A stretch of DNA of 64,000 nucleotides, from positions 1,612,001 to 1,676,000 of the forward strand of contig NZ_CP064188.1 in the NCBI RefSeq assembly GCF_015353075.1, in the 5' to 3' direction. The stretch is from Rhizobium sp. 007 (GTDB taxonomy: Bacteria; Pseudomonadota; Alphaproteobacteria; Rhizobiales; Rhizobiaceae). Position numbers and translations under genes: made by a program. Below are positions 55,926 to 64,000 of this stretch, in pieces. Under the pieces are notes generated by a model. That model was not told the DNA's origin and made no database searches. It saw only the letters and a list, made by a program, of their open reading frames with translations. The stretch's first letter is position 1. Each line of letters opens with the position of its first letter.

Positions 55926-56509
55926 ATGATCAAAGACATATCCCGACGCGCATTGCTGGCCGCTCCCGCTCTGTTGTCTTTGGGTGCTGGGACGTGCGCG
56001 AGCGCGCAGCTGACGAGTACGCCACAGCGCGCGCCCTCAAACATCCTTGTCGCCTATTTCTCCCGCACGGGAAACACTCGTGTCCTCGCCGGAACCCTGC
56101 AGCGGACGCTTCTTGCAGACCTCTTCGAAATCCTTCCGTCGCGGCCCTATCCAGACGACTACGAGCAGACAGTAGAGCAGGCACGGCAGGAGCGGGATAG
56201 CGGCTTTGAGCCACCTCTGAAGATGACGGTTCTTGGCATGGCCACCTATGAGACAGTATTCCTCGGTTTTCCGATCTGGGGGGAGACCGCCCCACCGGTG
56301 ATCCGCTCATTTCTGAGCTTGCATGATCTCTTGGGCAAGACGGTCCGGCCCTTCGTCACCCATGGAGGTTATGGTCTTGGCAATAGTATGACCGTCCTTG
56401 CAGCCATGCACGGGGCGCTCAGATCGAGCCTCCCTTCTCAATGGAGGCGGACCAGGAACGCCGAACTCTCAACGAGGTCAGGACATGGCTCAGCGAAATC
56501 GAGCTGTGA
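55926..56509 (+). pseudogene. Exported flavodoxin with a C-terminal frameshift
   Basis: A twin-arginine-like signal (ISRRALLAAPALL) leads into a flavodoxin domain: ILVAYFSRTGNTRVLAG is the FMN phosphate loop, YETVFLGFPIWGETAPPVIR the second FMN contact, and FVTHGGYGLGNS the third. At about 56400 the frame shifts: one frame earlier in phase continues with HARGAQIEPPFSMEADQERR and ends at a TGA at 56507-56509, as expected for the family. The original frame instead runs on to 56615 with unrelated sequence. Such flavodoxins often accompany the neighbouring reductases. Confidence 0.75.
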
Positions 56510-56678
56510 TGATGTCCCACTGAAACGCGAAGTATCCTTGTCCGGCAAAGAAGCAGTGTATGGCTCAACGTCGCTGATAGACTTTCGAGAAGTTCTTTGT
56601 CGTGATCCATCCTGAAATACTTCATGAAAATCGAACAAAAAATCCGCGGAATATCCTAGAGCTTGTTGTATTTTCTAA

Positions 56679-56701
56679 CGGATAATGATTCGGATTATCC
56701 G
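56679..56701. promoter_or_regulatory. Inverted repeat upstream of groES
   Basis: CGGATAAT (56679-56686) and ATTATCCG (56694-56701) form a perfect 8-bp inverted repeat around 7 bases, 18 bp before the CIRCE element. It may be a second operator or part of the promoter; the factor is unknown. Confidence 0.45.
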
Positions 56702-56718
56702 CTTGCAGATAATATTTC

Positions 56719-56745
56719 TTGGCACTCCTACCAATCGAGTGCCAG
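56719..56745. promoter_or_regulatory. CIRCE element (HrcA operator) of groESL
   Basis: TTGGCACTC, a 9-base spacer and GAGTGCCAG match the CIRCE form TTAGCACTC-N9-GAGTGCTAA with 8 of 9 positions paired. It lies about 55 bp upstream of groES. HrcA bound here would repress the operon until heat or unfolded protein titrates the GroE pool. Confidence 0.85.
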
Positions 56746-56800
56746 AGATGTTATGTAATAGATGCGGCCGCCCTATGCGCCGACCGCAGAAAGATCCCTC

Positions 56801-58802
<2,002 letters not shown>

Positions 58803-58874
58803 GGACAGTGCCTGAGCCGCTCGGCCAGGACGGCCACAGCGGTGAACCAAACAACATCGGCAAGGAGAATTCCA

Positions 58875-59267
58875 ATGGCAATGCAGAGCAGCAGCAAAAC
58901 ATCGATTTTCCAACGTTTCGACAGCTATCAGCCATCGAAGACGATCCTCGTCTGGGCTTGTGTCGTCACTGCAGTCGCCACGATCATCGTCGGATTTAAC
59001 TGGGGGGGCTGGGTGACGGGCGGCACTTCCCTCAAAGCAGCGGCAACTGCGGGCGAAACAGCACGTGGAGAACTTGCATCCGCCATATGCGTTGACCGGT
59101 TCAACAGTGCGACGGATGCCGCCGCAAAACTGGTTGAATTTAAGGCTCTTCCAGACAGCTATAAGAAGCGCCAATTCATCGAAGCCGGCGGATGGGCAAC
59201 CATGCCAGGACAAACCTCAGCCGACAGCAAGATCGCCGAAGGCTGCAGCACCGCGCTCTCCGCCTGA
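58875..59267 (+). CDS. Small single-helix membrane protein after groEL
   Basis: 130 residues; family not assigned. A short cytoplasmic head (SIFQRFDSYQPSK) precedes one hydrophobic helix near residues 25-42 (ILVWACVVTAVATIIVGF), followed by an Ala-rich outer region with two Cys (ASAICVDRF, AEGCSTALS). I chose ATG 58875 after AAGGAG, 8 bp away; an ATG at 58842 would add 11 residues. It follows groEL by 72 bp on the same strand and may share its transcript. The two cysteines outside the membrane could form a disulfide, which is inference. Confidence 0.7.
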   Translation: MAMQSSSKTSIFQRFDSYQPSKTILVWACVVTAVATIIVGFNWGGWVTGGTSLKAAATAGETARGELASAICVDRFNSATDAAAKLVEFKALPDSYKKRQFIEAGGWATMPGQTSADSKIAEGCSTALSA

Positions 59268-59589
59268 AGGCCTCCTGTCTAAGACTCGCTTGGCGCCCCG
59301 GGGTGCTTTCCCTATCCGCCACAACAGCACATGAAGCGAGATCCGTTTCGAAAAAAATGGAGCCTCCGCGTCGACATGCTCGAATGTCATGGAGGCCTCC
59401 TGAAACCTACCGCGGGGCTCGGGATGACCTGAGAAGGTACATCATTTGCGAATGTCTGATTCCGCTTATGCTCATCATCGCTGAGAACCGCGCAGCTCGT
59501 CGGTGTGCGGATGTCCAGTGGAGGCGCTGGCCACCAGTCCCATGCGACCTTGCAAAACAACGACAAATCGGAGCCCCTCACCGGGGTTT
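59268..59589. other. Intergenic region at the right edge of the island
   Basis: About 320 bp before the tRNA fragment. No protein-coding sequence is recognisable. Just before the tRNA fragment a 4-bp stem (CCCC 59574-59577, GGGG 59583-59586) followed by TTTT could be a weak terminator for the plus strand. No transposase remnant or direct repeat is evident. Confidence 0.4.
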
Positions 59590-59621
59590 TGCGGGGCAGG
59601 ATTTGAACCTGCGGCTCTTCA
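59590..59621 (-). other. tRNA 3'-end fragment, like initiator tRNA-fMet (possible att site)
   Basis: On the minus strand the sequence reads through a perfect T-arm, GCAGG-TTCAAAT-CCTGC, then CCCGCA, like the 3' end of alphaproteobacterial tRNA-fMet. The 5' half (acceptor strand, D-arm, anticodon) is missing: upstream sequence is the end of the MarR gene. Such fragments mark sites where integrases of mobile elements cut within tRNA genes. The fMet identity rests on my memory of the family sequence. Confidence 0.55.
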
Positions 59622-59639
59622 CGCTCGCGCCGATAGGAG

Positions 59640-60089
59640 CTAACGGCGTCGTGTCACCATGGCAGCCTCCACAGCACTCAAGCCGGAGGAAAGCGCCTTC
59701 AGGCCGTCCTCGCCAAGAAGGGACGCTACTTCCGCCGAATAGTTAGCGGCGAGCATCGTCAGCTCGCCATAGGCAGTGCTTCCGGCAGCCGTCAACTCAA
59801 GATATTCGACGCGGCGGTCGTCTTCGTGCTGCGTCCGCTTCAGCCAGCGGCGTCTCTCAAGTGAGAAAACCGCCCGGCTGACCTTGGTCTTGTGCATCGT
59901 CGAATGAACGCCGACCTCCTTTGCCGTCATACGCCCCGAACTCCCGAGTGCTGCCAACGTGCGCCACTCCGGCCGCGTCAGACCATACTTGGCCTTGTAG
60001 GCGGCTGCAAAGCGCAGCGCGATGAACTCCGCGGCGCGATTGAGGCGAAACGGCAGGAACTGCTCGAGGTCGAACTCGCCGTTCTTCAT
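59640..60089 (-). CDS. MarR-family regulator of homogentisate catabolism
   Basis: 149 residues of the MarR winged-helix type ([20 protein letters not shown], then [20 protein letters not shown] and [14 protein letters not shown]). I chose ATG 60089, preceded by AAGGAAG and giving the normal MarR length. An ATG at 60134 would add 15 residues and put the start inside an inverted-repeat operator. It is divergent from hmgA, probably an HmgR-like repressor released by homogentisate; that ligand is inference from the neighbours. Confidence 0.85.
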   Translation of the reverse strand: MKNGEFDLEQFLPFRLNRAAEFIALRFAAAYKAKYGLTRPEWRTLAALGSSGRMTAKEVGVHSTMHKTKVSRAVFSLERRRWLKRTQHEDDRRVEYLELTAAGSTAYGELTMLAANYSAEVASLLGEDGLKALSSGLSAVEAAMVTRRR

Positions 60090-60102
60090 GACTTCCTTGA
60101 TA

Positions 60103-60131
60103 GTTACAAAATCGACAGTTACGTTTGTAAC
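60103..60131. promoter_or_regulatory. Probable MarR operator between marR and hmgA
   Basis: GTTACGTTTGTAAC (60118-60131) is a perfect 5-bp inverted repeat with a 4-base centre, preceded by another GTTACA at 60103-60108, which together give three related half-sites. The block lies 14 bp before the marR start and 26 bp before the hmgA start, so a dimer bound here could control both. Confidence 0.55.
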
Positions 60132-60156
60132 CATATCTGCAGAGGAGGTGCAAGCG

Positions 60157-61512
60157 ATGCTGGACAGGACGAGGAGCACGGCTGCCGATGCCGTCGTCAA
60201 CAATCCGCAATACATGCCGGGCTTTGGCAATGATTTCGAGACGGAATCCTTGCCCGGTGCGCTGCCGCAGGGCCAGAACAGCCCGCAGAAATGCAATTAC
60301 GGGCTCTATGCCGAACAACTGTCAGGCTCGCCTTTCACCGCGCCGCGCGGCACCAACGAACGCTCCTGGCTCTACCGCATTCGCCCGAGCGTGCGCCATA
60401 CAGGCCGTTTTTCCAACGCCAGTTATCCCTTCTGGAAATCAGCACCCTGTCTCGATGATCATTCGCTGCCGCTCAGCCAGCTGCGCTGGAACCCGATCCC
60501 GGCGCCGGCGGAAGAACTCAACTTCCTCGCCGGCATCCGCACGATGACGGCGGCCGGCGATGTCATGACCCAGACTGGCATGGCGGCCCATGCCTATGTC
60601 TTCAATGCCGACATGGTTGATGACTATTTCTTCAATGCCGATGGAGAATTGCTGGTCGTGCCGCAGCTTGGCGCCATCCGCGTGTTCACCGAAATGGGCA
60701 TCATCGACGTCGAGCCTTTGGAGATCTGCCTTATTCCCCGCGGCATGATCTTCAAGGTAACGCGCCTCGGCGAGGGTGCCGAGTGGCGCGGTTATATTTG
60801 CGAGAACTATGGCGCCAAGTTCACGCTGCCAGATCGCGGACCGATAGGCGCCAATTGCCTTGCCAACCCGCGCGACTTCAAGACGCCGGCGGCCGCCTAC
60901 GAAGACAAGGAAATCCCATGCCGTCTCCACGTCAAATGGTGCGGCAGGTTCTATGCGACCAAGATCGGCCATTCGCCACTCGACGTGGTGGCCTGGCACG
61001 GCAACTATGCGCCGTTCAAGTATGATCTGCGCACTTTCGCGCCCGTCGGCGCAATCCTCTTCGACCATCCGGATCCATCGATCTTTACTGTGCTGACGGC
61101 GCCTTCGGGCGAAGAGGGGACGGCCAATGTCGATTTCGTCATCTTTCCACCGCGATGGCTGGTGGCAGAACATACATTTCGTCCGCCATGGTACCACCGA
61201 AACATCATGAGCGAGTTCATGGGGCTTATCCATGGTCAATACGATGCCAAGGCGGAGGGTTTCGTGCCGGGCGGGATGAGCCTGCACAACATGATGCTGC
61301 CGCATGGGCCGGACGCCATGGGCTTCGAAAAGGCATCCAGCGTCGATCTACAACCCGTGAAGCTCGACCGCACGATGGCCTTCATGTTCGAGACCCGCTA
61401 TCCGCAGCAACTGACACGATACGCAGCCGAGCTTGAGACGCTGCAGGATAACTATCTCGAATGCTGGGACGGCCTGGAGCGCAAATTCGACGGAACGCCC
61501 GGCATCAAGTGA
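60157..61512 (+). CDS. hmgA: Homogentisate 1,2-dioxygenase
   Basis: A 451-residue iron enzyme that opens the ring of homogentisate to maleylacetoacetate. The N-terminal [30 protein letters not shown] and the C-terminal [12 protein letters not shown] are family hallmarks; the iron-binding His/Glu residues fall in the [20 protein letters not shown] region near residue 345. I chose ATG 60157 after AGGAGG; a frame open from 60022 lies in the marR region. First gene of hmgA-fahA-maiA. Confidence 0.96.
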   Translation: MLDRTRSTAADAVVNNPQYMPGFGNDFETESLPGALPQGQNSPQKCNYGLYAEQLSGSPFTAPRGTNERSWLYRIRPSVRHTGRFSNASYPFWKSAPCLDDHSLPLSQLRWNPIPAPAEELNFLAGIRTMTAAGDVMTQTGMAAHAYVFNADMVDDYFFNADGELLVVPQLGAIRVFTEMGIIDVEPLEICLIPRGMIFKVTRLGEGAEWRGYICENYGAKFTLPDRGPIGANCLANPRDFKTPAAAYEDKEIPCRLHVKWCGRFYATKIGHSPLDVVAWHGNYAPFKYDLRTFAPVGAILFDHPDPSIFTVLTAPSGEEGTANVDFVIFPPRWLVAEHTFRPPWYHRNIMSEFMGLIHGQYDAKAEGFVPGGMSLHNMMLPHGPDAMGFEKASSVDLQPVKLDRTMAFMFETRYPQQLTRYAAELETLQDNYLECWDGLERKFDGTPGIK

Positions 61513-61551
61513 AGCCGTTTACCGGCTATTCAAGAAACGGAACTCAACCGC

Positions 61552-62568
61552 ATGAAGCTTGCAACGCTCAAGGACTCCACCCGAGATGGCCGCCTGGTCG
61601 TCGTCTCCAAAGACCTCAGCCAATGCTCCGATGTGGGCCATATCGCCCGGACGCTTCAGGCCGCGCTCGACGACTGGGCATACGCTGCGCCACGCCTAGC
61701 CGCAGTTGCAGAGGGTCTGGAAACCGGCGCGCAGCCAGCCATGCGATTTCACGAGCACGATGCCGCGTCGCCGCTCCCGCGCGCTTATCAATGGGCGGAT
61801 GGTTCAGCTTACGTCAACCACGTCGAGCTGGTTCGCAAGGCGCGCAACGCCGAGATGCCGGCAACCTTCTGGACCGAGCCTTTGATGTATCAAGGGGGCT
61901 CCGACAGCTTTCTTGGGCCGCGCGACGCCATTGTGATGGCGGACGAATCCTATGGTATCGACATGGAAGCAGAGATCGCCGTCATCGTCGATGACGTGCC
62001 AATGGGCTCCACGGTCGACGAAGCGCGTAGCGCCATCCGGCTCGTCATGCTCGTCAACGATGTTTCCCTGCGCGGATTGATCCCGGCCGAACTTGCAAAA
62101 GGCTTTGGATTCTTCCTGTCAAAACCCTCCTCTGCGTTCTCGCCGGTTGCGGTGACGATAGACGAGCTTGGTGACGCCTGGGATGGCGGCAAACTGCATC
62201 TGCCGCTCCTCGTCGACCTCAACGGCCAGCCCTTCGGGCGCGCTAATGCCGGTCTCGACATGACATTCGATTTCGGTGAGCTCATCGCCCACGCTGCCAA
62301 GACCCGACCGCTCGGCGCCGGCACCATCATCGGCTCCGGGACGGTCTCCAACAAGCTGGAGGACGGGCCGGGTAAACCGATCCCCGAAGGCGGCGCCGGC
62401 TATTCCTGCATCGCTGAGATCCGCATGATCGAAACGATCGGGACCGGCGCGGCTGCAACACCCTTCATGAGGTTCGGCGATACGGTCCGCATCGAGATGA
62501 AGGATGTGCATGGGCGCTCGATCTTTGGAGCCATCGAGCAGGTCGTTGCGAGATACGAAAGGCAGTGA
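61552..62568 (+). CDS. fahA: Fumarylacetoacetate hydrolase
   Basis: A 338-residue metal-dependent hydrolase that cleaves fumarylacetoacetate to fumarate and acetoacetate, the last step of the homogentisate pathway. The C-terminal FAH fold has GIDMEAEIAVIVDDVP (metal-binding Glu pair, about residue 137), RLVMLVNDVSLRGLIPAELA (Asp, about 163) and GTIIGSGTVSNK (about 262). Its stop overlaps the GTG before maiA, and it starts about 40 bp after hmgA. Confidence 0.94.
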   Translation: MKLATLKDSTRDGRLVVVSKDLSQCSDVGHIARTLQAALDDWAYAAPRLAAVAEGLETGAQPAMRFHEHDAASPLPRAYQWADGSAYVNHVELVRKARNAEMPATFWTEPLMYQGGSDSFLGPRDAIVMADESYGIDMEAEIAVIVDDVPMGSTVDEARSAIRLVMLVNDVSLRGLIPAELAKGFGFFLSKPSSAFSPVAVTIDELGDAWDGGKLHLPLLVDLNGQPFGRANAGLDMTFDFGELIAHAAKTRPLGAGTIIGSGTVSNKLEDGPGKPIPEGGAGYSCIAEIRMIETIGTGAAATPFMRFGDTVRIEMKDVHGRSIFGAIEQVVARYERQ

Positions 62569-62576
62569 GGCCAGAC

Positions 62577-63236
62577 ATGGCGAGCGATACCGTTCTTTTC
62601 GACTACTGGCGCTCTTCGGCAAGCTATCGCGTCCGGATCGCACTCAACATGCTGGCGATCCCTTATCGGTCTGTTCCCGTCGATCTCCTGGCAAGCCAAC
62701 ACAAGCAGGCGGCTCATCTCGCGCGAAATCCCCAGGGTTTGGTTCCCGTGCTTGCCATCGACGACGAGATGCTGACGCAGTCGCTCGCCATCATCGAGTA
62801 TCTTTCGGAAACGCGGCCGAACGCAGGCCTGCTGCCCTCGGATGCTTTGGGTCGCCAGCGCGTCAGGGCGCTTTCTTATGCCATCGCAATGGACATACAT
62901 CCTATCTGCAATCTGAGCGTCGTTTCCCACGTCATGCAGCAATCGGACGATCCGAACGCTGCCCGGCTGGCATGGATGGGCAAATTCATCCGCGAGGGTC
63001 TTGACGCCTTTGAGCGTATGCTGAAGGCGCCGGAAGCTGGTGAGTTCTGCCATGCAGATCAGCCCACCATGGCTGACCTTTGCCTCGTGCCGCAGATCTA
63101 CAATGCTCGGCGATGGAACGTCGATCTTTCCGCCTACCCGCGCGCGACGGCCATCGCAGAGAGATGCGAAAGGCTGCGTGCGTTTGCTGCGGCTCATCCC
63201 GATCGGGCGGCGGCCTCGAACTCTCCGGCCGAATAG
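62577..63236 (+). CDS. maiA: Maleylacetoacetate isomerase (zeta-class GST)
   Basis: A 219-residue glutathione transferase of the zeta class. The N-terminal DYWRSSASYRVRIALN holds the catalytic Ser and conserved SSxxYRVR motif; NPQGLVPVL and LTQSLAIIEYL are the glutathione-binding loop and helix. It isomerises maleylacetoacetate to fumarylacetoacetate between HmgA and FahA. I chose ATG 62577; a GTG at 62565 overlaps the fahA stop and would add four residues. Confidence 0.92.
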   Translation: MASDTVLFDYWRSSASYRVRIALNMLAIPYRSVPVDLLASQHKQAAHLARNPQGLVPVLAIDDEMLTQSLAIIEYLSETRPNAGLLPSDALGRQRVRALSYAIAMDIHPICNLSVVSHVMQQSDDPNAARLAWMGKFIREGLDAFERMLKAPEAGEFCHADQPTMADLCLVPQIYNARRWNVDLSAYPRATAIAERCERLRAFAAAHPDRAAASNSPAE

Positions 63237-63245
63237 AAAAAGCAC

Positions 63246-64000
63246 TTATTCATTCTTGAATACCAGGCAGACGCCGCCGCGCTTGCGCACCTCGGTGCAG
63301 ACCTCATTTGCCTCCGCCCTCGTTTGGCGCGCAGCGCGAGCGACATAGCGCGGCCGGTAACCGAAGCTGCGGTCACGTTGGCGTAAAATCAGCGGTTTCT
63401 CGGCGTTCAGAGGCGCCGGCAACTTGCGAACGTCTTCCAGGAAAAGACTGCGTGCCGCCGCAGGATCGAAGTGCGCTGCGAGTTGCGCGCCCCAGGGCGC
63501 CCACTCGCCTTCGGTCTGCCAAGGCGCATTTTTTAAACGGCGGCTTTCGGCAAGAGCGGTGCAAGCCTCCAGGAAGGTCTTGTCCTTGTCGAGTTCAAGT
63601 GCTGCTTTGTCGGGTGGGCTGTTTTTCCATTCTTCAACGCTGTGTGCGGTTATCGCCGTGACATAACTTCGTGTTTCGAAAGGCAACGTGCCATGTTCGA
63701 GGAATGACGAAAGACCGTTTTCGCCGGCATTATAGGCCGCCGCCGCAAGCCCCAGGTTACCGAAACGGCTACGCAGCTCATTAAGATAGGCCGCCGATGC
63801 CTGCAGCGCGCTCAGCGCATCATAACTGTTTTCCAAGCCGCGCAGCTTGGCAGTGCCCGGCATGAATTGGGCGATCCCTTCAGCGCCTTTCGGACTTAGC
63901 GCATCGGGGCGGAAACGGCTTTCCCGCCAGATGAGCCGTGCAAAATAATCAGGAGGAAGTCGGTTAGCGCGCGCAAAATGATCGATGGCCGTGCAGATGT
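63246..64000 (-). CDS. Lytic transglycosylase, SLT family (5' end outside window)
   Basis: About 250 residues are visible, running off the window edge. The catalytic Glu lies in LIWRESRFRPDA, followed by SPKGAEGIAQFMPGTA and AAYNAGENGLSSFL, the classic motif order of soluble lytic murein transglycosylases (GH23). The C-terminal 120 residues have no clear family match and include a positively charged tail. It cleaves peptidoglycan glycan strands and leaves 1,6-anhydro ends. An internal ATG at 63863 would cut off the catalytic motif, so the true start lies beyond the window. The tail is 10 bp from the converging maiA. Confidence 0.88.
   Translation of the reverse strand, partial: ICTAIDHFARANRLPPDYFARLIWRESRFRPDALSPKGAEGIAQFMPGTAKLRGLENSYDALSALQASAAYLNELRSRFGNLGLAAAAYNAGENGLSSFLEHGTLPFETRSYVTAITAHSVEEWKNSPPDKAALELDKDKTFLEACTALAESRRLKNAPWQTEGEWAPWGAQLAAHFDPAAARSLFLEDVRKLPAPLNAEKPLILRQRDRSFGYRPRYVARAARQTRAEANEVCTEVRKRGGVCLVFKNE

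Noticed and set aside
59590..59700. Complete tRNA gene at the right edge
   Set aside because: Only the T-arm and acceptor end are present; the preceding bases belong to the marR 3' end and form no anticodon or D-arm.

Overview
The window looks like a rhizobial (Rhizobiaceae, Alphaproteobacteria) replicon. The main reasons are a complete thuEFGKAB trehalose/maltose-type uptake locus with a divergent LacI-family regulator, a second complex I (nuo) cluster of the kind carried on rhizobial accessory replicons, Lrp- and MarR-linked tyrosine catabolism genes and dense GC-rich coding with ATGA-coupled operons. Nothing here decides between chromosome, chromid and plasmid.

Layout. 1-3.4 kb (+): three coupled glycosyltransferase genes, the first cut by the window edge. 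3.5-6.9 kb (+): a large ABC-exporter-like protein whose nucleotide-binding domain has lost its catalytic residues, then a small cyclic-nucleotide-binding protein. 7.0-8.3 kb (-): MFS transporter. 8.7-13.7 kb (+): quinol oxidase cyoABCD plus a SURF1 gene. 13.65-16.75 kb (-): PAS hybrid histidine kinase and an FAD oxidoreductase. 17.1-19.3 kb: secreted esterase (-) and O-acyltransferase (+). 19.4-23.2 kb (+): a heterodimeric ABC exporter. 23.2-31.9 kb: the thu locus, including an extra paralogue of thuB. 32.1-34.5 kb: hupE (+), hpd (-) and an Lrp/AsnC regulator (+). 34.9-51.4 kb: a complete complex I cluster. 51.4-56.5 kb: a decay zone with truncated or frameshifted genes (ABC ATPase, hydrolase, TetR, two aldo/keto reductases, flavodoxin) around an intact LysR gene and one intact Tat-type aldo/keto reductase. 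56.7-59.3 kb (+): CIRCE-controlled groES-groEL and a small membrane protein. 59.6 kb: an orphan tRNA 3' end. 59.6-63.2 kb: marR (-) and hmgA-fahA-maiA (+). 63.2-64.0 kb (-): a lytic transglycosylase running off the window.

How it fits together. hpd makes homogentisate and hmgA, fahA and maiA degrade it, yet the two halves of this pathway are separated by about 25 kb holding nuo, the decayed genes and groESL, with a tRNA fragment at the right-hand edge. I read 34.5-59.6 kb as an island inserted into or assembled inside a tyrosine-degradation locus. Its main cargo is an unusual complex I: it has NuoL-, NuoM- and NuoN-type subunits plus a fourth antiporter-like subunit, an unrecognised 84-residue two-helix membrane protein between two of them, split and convergent transcription units (nuoH-nuoI-CBS protein against nuoJ to nuoG), and a NuoG that keeps the extra N7 cysteine motif. 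The other unusual object is the pseudo-ABC protein at 3.6-6.3 kb, with a much enlarged NBD that contains three copies of a motif normally present once.
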